64,000 bases of DNA from Rhodococcoides corynebacterioides (GTDB lineage: Bacteria > Actinomycetota > Actinomycetes > Mycobacteriales > Mycobacteriaceae): NCBI RefSeq assembly GCF_019834675.1, contig NZ_JABUBU010000016.1:1-64000 (forward strand). Direction: 5' to 3'. Shown piece by piece: positions 47,473 to 55,735 of this stretch. Made by a program: the position numbers and the translations under genes. Under the pieces are notes generated by a model that ran no database searches, was not told the DNA's origin, and was given only the letters and a program-made list of their open reading frames with translations. Positions within the stretch are counted from its first letter, which is position 1. The number at the start of each line of letters is the position of its first letter.

Positions 47473-47547
47473 TGTTCTATCACGACAGACCGTGCGGTGT
47501 TCTATTACTAGAGACCGCGCGGTGTTCTGTCACGACGGACCGCGCGG
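47473..47547. repeat. Three tandem 25-bp direct repeats
   Basis: Copies at 47473-47497, 47498-47522 and 47523-47547, without spacers. All start TGTTCT and end GACCGYGCGG; the outer two differ at 3 positions and the middle one at a few more. They fill the space between the tatD stop and the promoter of the PP-loop gene. Confidence 0.92.
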
Positions 47548-47571
47548 GATCGTCATCGTCCGCTCCGACCG

Positions 47572-48402
47572 TCAGGACAGTCGGTATACCCGCTCCGCGG
47601 TCGCCGTGGCCGACGCCGCCGCGGCCTCCGGGTCGCGGCCGGTGAATGCCGCGAACGCCCGCGCCGTGTACGGCAGGCAGTACGGCTCGTTGGGGGCACC
47701 GCGGAACGGATGCGGGGTGAGGAACGGCGCATCGGTCTCGAAGAGGAACTGCCCATCGGGGACCAGCTGCGCCGCCTCCCGGAGCTCGCGGGCGTTCCGG
47801 AAGCTGACGGTGCCGGAGAAGCTCAGCACGTACCCGGCCTCGACACAGGCCTCGGCCATCGCCGGGCCGGAGCTGAAGCAGTGGAAGATCACCGTCTCCG
47901 GCGCACCCTCGTCGAGCAGGACCGCCAGCAGGTCGTGATCGGCCTCGCGGTTGTGGATCATCAACGGCTTGTTCAGCCGCTTCGCCAGATCGATGTGCCA
48001 GCGGAAGCCCTCGATCTGCTCCTCCACGGTCGCGCAGCCGTCGAGCTTGCCGGGCCAGTAGTAGTCCAGTCCCGTCTCCCCCACAGCGACGACGCGACGA
48101 TCACGGGCGAGCGCCTCGATCTCCGCCTTCACCTCGTCGGTGAGGACGTTCGCGCGCGTGGGATGGATGGCGACGGCGGCCCACACCCGCGCGTCCCAGT
48201 GCGCGGCGTCGACGGCGAAGCGTGCGGCGGCGAGGTCGTCGGCCACCGTGACCACCCGGGCGACGCCGACCGCCTCGGCGCGGTCGAGGACCGCGGCCAC
48301 GCCCGCGGCGTCGGTCGCTCCGCACGCGTCGAGATGGGTGTGCGCGTCGACGAGGGGGATCAGCGGGGCGGGGGCATCCGGGGCGGGACGGTCTCTCGGC
48401 AC
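47572..48402 (-). CDS. tatD: TatD-family metal-dependent DNase
   Basis: A 276-residue TatD hydrolase. TIM-barrel metal motifs are present: VDAHTHLD at the start, VAVGETGLDYYW, PLMIHNREADHD, VIFHCFSSG and the late FLFETDAPFLTPHP. It is a 3'-5' exonuclease linked to DNA quality control; Rv1008 is the positional counterpart. GTG at 48402 is 7 nt after a TACTCT -10 that overlaps the metG -10 on the other strand. Confidence 0.94.
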   Translation of the reverse strand: MPRDRPAPDAPAPLIPLVDAHTHLDACGATDAAGVAAVLDRAEAVGVARVVTVADDLAAARFAVDAAHWDARVWAAVAIHPTRANVLTDEVKAEIEALARDRRVVAVGETGLDYYWPGKLDGCATVEEQIEGFRWHIDLAKRLNKPLMIHNREADHDLLAVLLDEGAPETVIFHCFSSGPAMAEACVEAGYVLSFSGTVSFRNARELREAAQLVPDGQFLFETDAPFLTPHPFRGAPNEPYCLPYTARAFAAFTGRDPEAAAASATATAERVYRLS

Positions 48403-48423
48403 GAAAGATAGAGTAAGCGCACC
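48403..48423. promoter_or_regulatory. Overlapping divergent -10 boxes of tatD and metG
   Basis: TAGAGTA contains TAGAGT (48409-48414, plus, 9 nt before the metG ATG) and TACTCT (48415-48410, minus, 7 nt before the tatD GTG). Both genes would be leaderless and compete for polymerase. Confidence 0.6.
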
Positions 48424-49998
48424 ATGACTGCTACTCCCGATGCTCCGGTGGACGCCGCCGGCCGCCCGCCGTTCTACGTCACCACCGCGATCGCGTACCC
48501 CAACGGCACCCCGCACATCGGGCACGCCTACGAGTACATCGCGACGGACGTGTTGGCGCGCTTCAAGCGGCTCGACGGCTTCGACGTCCGCTTCCTCACC
48601 GGCACCGACGAGCACGGTCTGAAGATGGCCCAGACCGCCGCGAAGGAGGGCCTGAGCACCGCCGATCTCGCGCGCCGCAACTCCGACGCCTTCCAGGCGA
48701 TGCAGGAGTCGCTGGGGATCACCTTCGATCGCTTCATCCGCACCACCGACGCCGATCACCTCGAGGCCAGCCGCGCTCTGTGGCAACGGATGGCCGACCG
48801 CGGGGACATCTACCTCGACACCTACAGCGGCTGGTACTCGGTACGCGACGAGGCCTACTACGCCGAGGGCGAGACCACGGTGCGGGACGACGGATCGCGC
48901 GTCGCGACCGAGACCGGCACACCGGTGGAGTGGACGGAGGAGTCGACGTACTTCTTCCGCCTCTCGGCGTACCAGGACAAGTTGCTCGCCCTCTACGAAG
49001 AGCGTCCCGACTTCGTGCTCCCCGCCACCCGGCGCAACGAGGTGGCGAGTTTCGTCGCGAGCGGGCTGAAGGACCTGTCCATCTCGCGGTCGACGTTCGA
49101 CTGGGGTGTGCCGGTGCCCGGCGACGAGACCCACGTGATGTACGTGTGGGTCGACGCGCTCACCAATTACCTGACGGGCGTGGGGTATCCGGACGTCGAC
49201 GGGGAGGCGTTCGAGAAGTTCTGGCCGGCCGACGTGCACATGATCGGCAAGGACATCGTGCGATTCCACGCGGTGTTCTGGCCCGCGTTCCTCATGTCCG
49301 CCGGTGTGGAACTGCCGAAACGCGTGTTCGTGCACGGCTTTCTGACCAACAAGGGCGAGAAGATGTCCAAGTCGGTGGGCAACGTGGTCGATCCCGCCGC
49401 CCTGATCGGCGAGTACGGGTTGGACGCGGTGCGCTTCTTCCTGCTGCGCGAGGTCTCCTTCGGGCAGGACGGCAGTTACAGCCACGAGGCCATCGTCACG
49501 CGCATCAACGCCGACCTGGCCAACGAGCTGGGCAATCTCGCGCAGCGGTCGCTGTCGATGGTCGCGAAGAACTGCGACGCCCGCGTCCCGACGCCGGGCG
49601 AGTTCACCGACGCGGACCGGGCCATGCTGGGGCACGTCGACGGTCTCGCCGATTCCGTTCGGGCGCACATCGATCGGCAGGAACTGCACCTCGCGCTGGA
49701 GGCCATCTGGTCCGTCCTGGGCGAGACCAACCGCTACTTCTCGGCGCAGGAGCCGTGGGTGCTGCGCAAGACCGATCCCGAGCGCATGGCCACCGTCCTG
49801 TACGTGACGCTCGAGGTGCTGCGGGTCGCGGTGATCCTCACCCAGCCGTTCATGCCCGACTCGTGCGCGCGGCTGCTCGATCTGCTGGGTGTCGACGAGC
49901 GCGAGTTCGCTTCTCTCCCCACCCGTCTCACGCCGGGCGTCGAACTCCCGAAGCCGACGGGCGTCTTCCCGCGCTACGTCGAGCCCGAGACCGACTGA
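48424..49998 (+). CDS. metG: Methionyl-tRNA synthetase
   Basis: A 524-residue class I synthetase that charges tRNA-Met. The HIGH element is [15 protein letters not shown], the KMSKS element [14 protein letters not shown], and [12 protein letters not shown] is typical of MetRS. The short form, without the C-terminal EMAP-like domain, is normal for Mycobacteriales (metS). ATG at 48424; probable leaderless mRNA. Confidence 0.97.
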   Translation: MTATPDAPVDAAGRPPFYVTTAIAYPNGTPHIGHAYEYIATDVLARFKRLDGFDVRFLTGTDEHGLKMAQTAAKEGLSTADLARRNSDAFQAMQESLGITFDRFIRTTDADHLEASRALWQRMADRGDIYLDTYSGWYSVRDEAYYAEGETTVRDDGSRVATETGTPVEWTEESTYFFRLSAYQDKLLALYEERPDFVLPATRRNEVASFVASGLKDLSISRSTFDWGVPVPGDETHVMYVWVDALTNYLTGVGYPDVDGEAFEKFWPADVHMIGKDIVRFHAVFWPAFLMSAGVELPKRVFVHGFLTNKGEKMSKSVGNVVDPAALIGEYGLDAVRFFLLREVSFGQDGSYSHEAIVTRINADLANELGNLAQRSLSMVAKNCDARVPTPGEFTDADRAMLGHVDGLADSVRAHIDRQELHLALEAIWSVLGETNRYFSAQEPWVLRKTDPERMATVLYVTLEVLRVAVILTQPFMPDSCARLLDLLGVDEREFASLPTRLTPGVELPKPTGVFPRYVEPETD

Positions 49999-50026
49999 GC
50001 TCCGCGAGCCGGTCCGGGGCCGTCGG

Positions 50027-51403
50027 TCACACCAGCTTCTCGAGTTCCTCGAGGGCGGTGTCGAGGTGAGTGAGCATGCGCTGCAACGACGGAACGCTGC
50101 GACGGTCGCCGACCAGCCCGAAGTTCACGTTGTCGGCGTTGGTGGCGAGCGTGATGTTGAGCGCCTGACCGTCGAGCACGATCGAGGCCGGGTAGACGCC
50201 GTCGAGACGTGCTCCGTTCCAGTACATCTCGGTCTTCGGACCGGGCACGTTGGAGATGATCACGTTGAACGGCGGCGGGGTGTTGCGCACGAAACCCGGC
50301 ACCGGGGTCAGCAGCAGCGGCGCCATGACCGCCGCTCCGTAACCCAGCGCCTGCAGGGGTGAGAGCCCCCGCATCATGGCCTTCGAGTCGTTCATCGACC
50401 GCACGACGGCGGCGAGGCGACGTTCCGGGTCCGGCTGGTCGGTGCCCAGATTGCACAACACGGTGGTGACGGCGTTGCCGCCGTCGGCGTCCGCGCCGGC
50501 CTCCCGCATGGACACGGGGACCATCGCGACGAGCGGCTGATCGGGCAGCGCGTTGCGGTCGACGAGGTAGGACCGCAGGGCGCCCGCGCACATGGTGAGA
50601 ACGACGTCGTTCAGGGTCACTCCGAGCCCGGAGGCGACGTCCGTCATCCGCGACTTCGACCACTGCTGCGAGGCGAAGCGCCGGGCACCGCCGATGGGCA
50701 CGTTGAGCATGGTGTGCGGCGCGGTCAGCGGCAGCACCATGTCGTTGCCCCGCACCTTGTTCCAGCCGATCCGCGCCGCGGCGGGACCCATGCCGGCGAA
50801 CTCGCCGGCGGCCTTGACGCCGGTCGACAGCAGGGAGAGGGCACCGCTGCCGGTGGTGGCGACCTCGGCGCTCTTCCTGCGCCGGAAGAGCGCCGGGTCC
50901 CAGATGGGCCCGCAGTCCCGACGGTCGGGATCCGGGGTCAACGTCTTCTCGAACAGCTTGAGCGCGGAGACACCGTCGACCAGCGAGTGGTGGATCTTGC
51001 TGTAGAGCGCCAGGCGGCCGTCGGCCAGCCCCTCGATGATGTGCAGCTCCCACATGGGGCGGTGCCGGTCGAGCGGTGCGCCGTGCTCGGCGGAGACGTA
51101 GCGCAGCAGCTCACGCACGCGCCCCGGGCGTGGCAGCATGATGCGGCGCACGTGGTGTTCGAAATCGAGATCGTCGTCGTACACCCACCGCACGGTGCCC
51201 ATGACGTTGACGGGCGGAGCGGGCCGCTTGCGGAACAGCTTGTAGACGTCCGTCGCCGCCTCGAAGGTCTCGTAGACCTTCTGACCGAAGGTGTCCTCCT
51301 CGCCCTCCGGCGGCACGAACAGTTGCAGACCACCCACGTGCATGGGGTGCTCGCGCGTCTCCGCCACCAGGAACATGGATTCGGTGACCGGCATGAACGG
51401 CAT
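50027..51403 (-). CDS. Wax ester synthase/diacylglycerol acyltransferase (WS/DGAT)
   Basis: A 458-residue acyltransferase that makes triacylglycerol or wax esters from acyl-CoA, on the cytoplasmic membrane or lipid bodies. The catalytic motif HHSLVDG (HHxxxDG) is near residue 135. Other family blocks are FLVAETREHPMHVGGLQLF at the N-terminus, ALRSYLVDRNALPDQPLVAMVPVS and VIISNVPGPKTEMYWNGARL. ATG at 51403 with GAGAGG upstream is preferred, giving the usual length. It is divergent from an HSL-type esterase gene. Confidence 0.95.
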   Translation of the reverse strand: MPFMPVTESMFLVAETREHPMHVGGLQLFVPPEGEEDTFGQKVYETFEAATDVYKLFRKRPAPPVNVMGTVRWVYDDDLDFEHHVRRIMLPRPGRVRELLRYVSAEHGAPLDRHRPMWELHIIEGLADGRLALYSKIHHSLVDGVSALKLFEKTLTPDPDRRDCGPIWDPALFRRRKSAEVATTGSGALSLLSTGVKAAGEFAGMGPAAARIGWNKVRGNDMVLPLTAPHTMLNVPIGGARRFASQQWSKSRMTDVASGLGVTLNDVVLTMCAGALRSYLVDRNALPDQPLVAMVPVSMREAGADADGGNAVTTVLCNLGTDQPDPERRLAAVVRSMNDSKAMMRGLSPLQALGYGAAVMAPLLLTPVPGFVRNTPPPFNVIISNVPGPKTEMYWNGARLDGVYPASIVLDGQALNITLATNADNVNFGLVGDRRSVPSLQRMLTHLDTALEELEKLV

Positions 51404-51639
51404 CGACGCACCCTCTCTCACCCGGCAGCCGGGCGTGTTCGCCCGGCTCACCGCACTCTTCACCATGCTACCCACAGGTAACGAACGCGCATCGGATCAG
51501 GCACTGCCCGGTCACGGTGTGACCCCGATTACAACGGATGTCTCGAACCGTGTTTCATGTCAACGTCCCGGTGCGATCCCCACTGTGAAGAGATTCGGGT
51601 CGGAAGAATCCGGGTGAGAGAGAGACGGAGGGCCGCTAG
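51404..51639. promoter_or_regulatory. Divergent control region of WS/DGAT and esterase genes
   Basis: No gene in these 236 bp. A 9-bp hairpin AGCCGGGCG-TGTT-CGCCCGGCT (51427-51448) lies in the likely WS/DGAT leader. A palindrome GGTCAC-GGT-GTGACC at 51510-51524 is centrally placed and could be a shared operator. Confidence 0.5.
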
Positions 51640-52764
51640 ATGAGCATCGCCTCGGCCGAGATGACCACGTCGTCCATGCGACGGGGCGGCGCGCTGCGTG
51701 CGCCGACGCCGTCGCATCGCTACGGGACCACCCCCGTCGATCGCCAGGACTTCGCGGGAACCAGCGTCCAGGGCAAGGCTCTCGCGGCCTACCTCCGCAC
51801 CACCGTCCGCCCGTTCCTCGGCGTCTGGGCCCGGACGCACTCGCTTCCGTGGCCCACCGGCCTGGTCGACGCGGCCGGTCGCCTGCTCCCCCCGGTCGGC
51901 ACCACGCGGTGCACGCCCGTACGGCTGGACAACTGCCGTGCCGAGTGGATCCACAGCGATCGGCCCCGGCGCCTCGACGCGTCCGGCCGGTCGGAGACGC
52001 CCCGTCGGCGCGCGGACCGTGACCGCGTCGTGCTCTATCTCCACGGCGGCGCGTTCGTCGTCTGCGGGCTGAACAGCCACCGACGCCTCACCTCGCGGAT
52101 CGCGCACACCACCGGCGCCGACGTCCTCGCGATCGACTACCGCATGATGCCGCGCAACCCCATCTCGCACGCCGTCGAGGACGGGGTCGACGGGTACCGC
52201 TACCTGCTCGACGCGGGATATCGGCCCGAGCAGATCTTCATCGCCGGCGACTCCGCCGGCGGGTACCTGTCCTTCATGGTCGCGCTGGCGATCACCTCGC
52301 TGGGTCTCCCGCAGGCCGCCGGCATCATGGCCCTCTCCCCCCTCACCGATCTGGACCCGAGCCGGAAGATGGCGCACCCCAACGCCTCCCGGTGTCCGGT
52401 GTTCCCGGCCGGCGCCGTGCCCGCGCTGACCGCGCTGGCGGACAGCGTCGAGGCCCGCATCGTCGTCGAGGGACAACGCGGACCGCGCGTGTGCCCGGTG
52501 GACGCGGACCTGAGCGACATGCCCCCGGTCCTGCTGCAGGTCGGCTCCAACGAGATGGTCTACGCCGACTCCGAACTCATGGCCGAGCGCCTCTCCGAAG
52601 CCGGCGTCGAGTGCCGACTGCAGGTGTGGGAGAACCAGGTTCACGTGTTCCAGGCCGCCGACTTCGTTCCCGAGAGCGGCCGCGCCATCCGGGAGATCGC
52701 CGCCTTCGTCGACGAGCACGTCGCGTCTCGGCGACCGGTGTCCGCCGTCCGGCCGGGCGCGTAA
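51640..52764 (+). CDS. Alpha/beta-hydrolase of the HSL family (lipase/esterase)
   Basis: A 374-residue esterase of the hormone-sensitive-lipase group. VVLYLHGGAFVVCG gives the HGG oxyanion hole, FIAGDSAGGYLSFMVAL the nucleophilic Ser (GDSAG), and NQVHVFQ the catalytic His. It probably hydrolyses acylglycerols or short esters. A Ser/Thr-rich N-terminus of about 45 residues is not a clear signal peptide. GGAGGG lies 8 nt before the ATG. Divergent pairing with the WS/DGAT suggests a storage-lipid synthesis/turnover pair (inference). Confidence 0.9.
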   Translation: MSIASAEMTTSSMRRGGALRAPTPSHRYGTTPVDRQDFAGTSVQGKALAAYLRTTVRPFLGVWARTHSLPWPTGLVDAAGRLLPPVGTTRCTPVRLDNCRAEWIHSDRPRRLDASGRSETPRRRADRDRVVLYLHGGAFVVCGLNSHRRLTSRIAHTTGADVLAIDYRMMPRNPISHAVEDGVDGYRYLLDAGYRPEQIFIAGDSAGGYLSFMVALAITSLGLPQAAGIMALSPLTDLDPSRKMAHPNASRCPVFPAGAVPALTALADSVEARIVVEGQRGPRVCPVDADLSDMPPVLLQVGSNEMVYADSELMAERLSEAGVECRLQVWENQVHVFQAADFVPESGRAIREIAAFVDEHVASRRPVSAVRPGA

Positions 52765-52803
52765 GCACCCCGGTATCGGTCACCGCCGGTAACATTCACG
52801 TCC

Positions 52804-53232
52804 ATGGCAGTCAGTGGCAGCAGAGAAGTCGACATCGAGGCACCCCCGGCGGACGTTCTCGCCGTGATCGCCGATCTGGAGGGGCTGCCCGCGTGGTCGT
52901 CCATCCACAAGAAGGTCTCCGTCCGTGAGCGTGACGACGCCGGTCGTCCCCTCGTCGCGGAGATGACGGTGGCCGTCATGGGCATCACGGACGAGCAGGT
53001 GCTGGAGTTCACCTGGACCGACACCTCCGTGGCGTGGGAGGTCGTCGAGTCGACCCAGCAGAAGTCCCAGTCCGCGCGCTACGACCTCACCGAGACCGAC
53101 CGCGGCACCCACCTCACCTTCGAGATCACCCTCGACCCGAAGATTCCGGTGCCCGGCTTCATCGTCAAGCGCGGCACCAAGACGGTGCTCGAGACCGCGA
53201 CGGACGGACTGCGCCAGCAGGTCGTCGGCTGA
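52804..53232 (+). CDS. SRPBCC (START-like) family protein
   Basis: A 142-residue protein of the polyketide-cyclase/dehydrase SRPBCC fold: REVDIEAPPADVLAVIADLEGLPAWSSIH at the start, the central beta-sheet with VLEFTWTDTSVAWEV, and a final long helix GTKTVLETATDGLRQQV. The fold has a hydrophobic cavity for lipids or polyketide-like ligands; the ligand is unknown. It lies 39 nt after the esterase gene on the same strand, possibly co-transcribed. Confidence 0.88.
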   Translation: MAVSGSREVDIEAPPADVLAVIADLEGLPAWSSIHKKVSVRERDDAGRPLVAEMTVAVMGITDEQVLEFTWTDTSVAWEVVESTQQKSQSARYDLTETDRGTHLTFEITLDPKIPVPGFIVKRGTKTVLETATDGLRQQVVG

Positions 53233-53259
53233 GCCGACGCGCAACCCGGGCCGCGCCGG

Positions 53260-54090
53260 CTACTGCGACCGGGCGGTCAGAACCGCTTCGTAGAGAGCGC
53301 GTTTCGACACCGACGCATCCGAGTCGGCGGCCACGCGCGCACATGCGTCCTTCAGGCCCAGACCGCCCTGGACCCACTCCTCCACCGCGGTGACGAGGTC
53401 CTCGGGATCGGCGGCGGCCGGGGCCGCGCCGGCGATCACCACGGTGATCTCGCCGCGCACCCCGTCCGCGGCCCACTCGGCCAGGTCGCCGAGAGGGCCG
53501 CGTCGGACTTCCTCGTACGTCTTGGTCAGTTCGCGGCAGACGGCGGCGGGGCGCTCCGGACCGAGCACCTCCACGGCGTCGGCCAGCGTGTCGGCCAGCC
53601 GGTGGGGCGCTTCGAAGAACGCGATCGCCCGCGACTCCCGCACCAGGGTCTGCAGCCACGCCCGGCGCGGTCCGCGTTTGCGGGGCGGGAACCCGTCGAA
53701 GCAGAACCGCTCGACGGGCAGACCGGACAGTGCCAGTGCGGTGGTGACCGCCGACGGCCCGGGCAGGCACGTCACCGGGAGGTCGGCCTGCGCGCAGGCC
53801 GCCACCAGGCGGTACCCGGGATCGCTGACGGACGGCATCCCGGCGTCCGTCACCAGCAGCACCCGCTGCCCGGCGCGGATCTCGTCGAGCAGACCCGGAA
53901 TGCGATCGGTCTCGACCTGGTCGTAGAAGCTGATCACCCGTCCGGTGATCTGCACGTCCAACGCCGACGCCAGCGCCTTGGTCCGTCGGGTGTCCTCGGC
54001 GGCGACGACGTCCGCGGTGGCGAGTGCGTCGCGCAGCCGCGGCGACGCGTCGCCGGGGTCGCCCATCGGGGTGGCACCGAGAATCAGCAC
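53260..54090 (-). CDS. rsmI: 16S rRNA (cytidine1402-2'-O)-methyltransferase
   Basis: A 276-residue tetrapyrrole-methylase-fold enzyme that methylates the 2'-O of C1402 in 16S rRNA. Family blocks: LGATPMGDPGD, AAEDTRRTKAL, VLLVTDAGMPSVSDPGYRLV, LPGPSAVTTALALSGLP, FEAPHRLADTL and ELTKTYEEV. GTG at 54090 with GAGGAAGG upstream. Divergent from pmt, as in M. tuberculosis (Rv1003-Rv1002c). Confidence 0.95.
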   Translation of the reverse strand: MLILGATPMGDPGDASPRLRDALATADVVAAEDTRRTKALASALDVQITGRVISFYDQVETDRIPGLLDEIRAGQRVLLVTDAGMPSVSDPGYRLVAACAQADLPVTCLPGPSAVTTALALSGLPVERFCFDGFPPRKRGPRRAWLQTLVRESRAIAFFEAPHRLADTLADAVEVLGPERPAAVCRELTKTYEEVRRGPLGDLAEWAADGVRGEITVVIAGAAPAAADPEDLVTAVEEWVQGGLGLKDACARVAADSDASVSKRALYEAVLTARSQ

Positions 54091-54149
54091 GGCCGCCCTT
54101 CCTCACGTCCCGGGTCGACCGGTCGGACCCGGCGACGCTCGATCCCCCT

Positions 54150-54159
54150 AGCCTACGAT
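54150..54159. promoter_or_regulatory. Back-to-back -10 boxes of rsmI and pmt
   Basis: TACGAT at 54154-54159 (plus) lies 6 nt before the pmt GTG (leaderless). TAGGCT at 54155-54150 (minus) would start rsmI with a leader near 50 nt that carries its ribosome-binding site. Confidence 0.5.
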
Positions 54160-54165
54160 CGAACG

Positions 54166-55725
54166 GTGACTCTGCTGACCGCGCGCACCGACCTGCCGCG
54201 CCCGTCGGCACCGGAGACGGTCGCGCCCGGCCCCCTGATCCCGACGGAGACGTTCGGCCCCACCGACCGGATGCGCGGATGGGTGGTCACCGCCGTGGTC
54301 ACGGCCATCGCCGCGGTGACGCGCTTCGTCATGCTGGGCTACCCCACCGACGCCGGCACGCCCGTCTTCGACGAGAAGCACTACGCGCCCCAGGGGTACC
54401 AGGTCCTCACCGGGAACGGCATCGAGGACAACCCTGCCTACGGCCTGGTGGTGCATCCACCCGTCGGCAAGCAGCTGATCGCCGTCGGCGAGGCGGTGTT
54501 CGGCTACACGGGGTGGGGCTGGCGTCTGTCGTCCGCCGTGTTCGGGGTCCTGCTCGTCCTGCTGGTGGTCCGCATCGTCCGTCGGCTGACCCGCTCGACG
54601 CTGCTCGGCGCGATCGCGGGGCTGCTGCTGATCGTCGACGGCGTCGCGTTCGTCTCCTCGCGCGTGGGGATGCTCGACATCTTCATGACGCTGTTCGTCG
54701 TCGCGGCGTTCGGCGCGCTCGTCCGCGACCGCGACGACGTGCGCGAGCGGTTGGCGCGCGTCGCCGCGCAGGGCCGCATCGAGGTCACCGCACTCGGGCC
54801 GCGACTCGGCGTGCGGTGGTGGCGTTTCGGGGCCGGGGTCCTTCTCGGCCTCGCGTGCGGCACCAAGTGGTCCGGTCTGTACTTCGTCGCCTTCTTCGGT
54901 CTGCTGAGCGTCGCGTTCGACGTGGCTGCGCGGCGACGCTACGGCGTCCGGCGACCGTGGGTGGGCACGGCGGCGCGCGACGTCGGCCCGGCGCTGTACG
55001 CCCTCGTGGCCGTCCCCGTCGTGGTCTACCTGGCCACGTACGCCGGGTGGTTCGCCAGCGAGACCGGAGTGGACCGCCACGCCGTCGGGACGGACGTCGG
55101 CTCGGGCGGGACGTTCTCCTTCGTTCCCGACGCGCTGCGCTCGCTCTGGTACTACAGCGGCAACGTCCTGGACTTCCATGCGGGGCTGACCAATTCGGCC
55201 GGCAATCGCCACCCGTGGGAATCCAAGCCGTGGACGTGGCCGATGGGCCTGCGGCCCATGCTCTACTACTACGCCGACGGCGAGTCCGTCACCGGCTGCG
55301 CCGAGGCGGGTGGCTGTGTGAAGGCCGTGATGCTCATCGGCACACCGGCTCTGTGGTGGCTCGCGTTGCCCATGCTGGCGTGGGCGGCGTGGAGCACCGT
55401 CGCCCGGCGCGACTGGCGGTACGCGGCCGTGCTGGTCGGCTACGGCGCCGGCATCCTGCCCTGGTTCCTGTCGCTGGACCGGCAGATGTACTTCTTCTAC
55501 GCGACCGCGCTCTCGCCGTTCCTCGTCATGGGACTGACGCTGGTCGTCGGCGACGTGATCGGTCGTGCCCGAACGGGACGGCGACGCACCCTCGGCCTGG
55601 CTCTGGCCGCCGGGTACGTCGCCGTCGCGATCGCGAACTTCGTGTGGCTGTGGCCGATTCTCACCGGCCTGCCGATCACCGAGACGCTGTGGCAGCAGCA
55701 GTTGTGGCTGCCCAGCTGGCGGTGA
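54166..55725 (+). CDS. pmt: Protein O-mannosyltransferase (Pmt)
   Basis: A 519-residue multi-spanning GT39 enzyme that transfers mannose from polyprenyl-phosphate-mannose to Ser/Thr of exported proteins. The DE motif of the first external loop is present (VFDEKHYAPQGYQ). About ten transmembrane helices follow; HPPVGKQLI, GTKWSGLYFV and HPWESKPWTWPMGLRP are typical family loops. Start GTG at 54166 follows a TACGAT box closely. Rv1002c is the counterpart. Likely clients in this window are the Thr/Pro-rich lipoproteins. Confidence 0.95.
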   Translation: MTLLTARTDLPRPSAPETVAPGPLIPTETFGPTDRMRGWVVTAVVTAIAAVTRFVMLGYPTDAGTPVFDEKHYAPQGYQVLTGNGIEDNPAYGLVVHPPVGKQLIAVGEAVFGYTGWGWRLSSAVFGVLLVLLVVRIVRRLTRSTLLGAIAGLLLIVDGVAFVSSRVGMLDIFMTLFVVAAFGALVRDRDDVRERLARVAAQGRIEVTALGPRLGVRWWRFGAGVLLGLACGTKWSGLYFVAFFGLLSVAFDVAARRRYGVRRPWVGTAARDVGPALYALVAVPVVVYLATYAGWFASETGVDRHAVGTDVGSGGTFSFVPDALRSLWYYSGNVLDFHAGLTNSAGNRHPWESKPWTWPMGLRPMLYYYADGESVTGCAEAGGCVKAVMLIGTPALWWLALPMLAWAAWSTVARRDWRYAAVLVGYGAGILPWFLSLDRQMYFFYATALSPFLVMGLTLVVGDVIGRARTGRRRTLGLALAAGYVAVAIANFVWLWPILTGLPITETLWQQQLWLPSWR

Positions 55726-55735
55726 GACCCGCCCG

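Noticed and set aside
47473..47547. The three 25-bp repeats as a CRISPR remnant
   Set aside because: The copies are contiguous with no spacers, and no cas genes are in the window.
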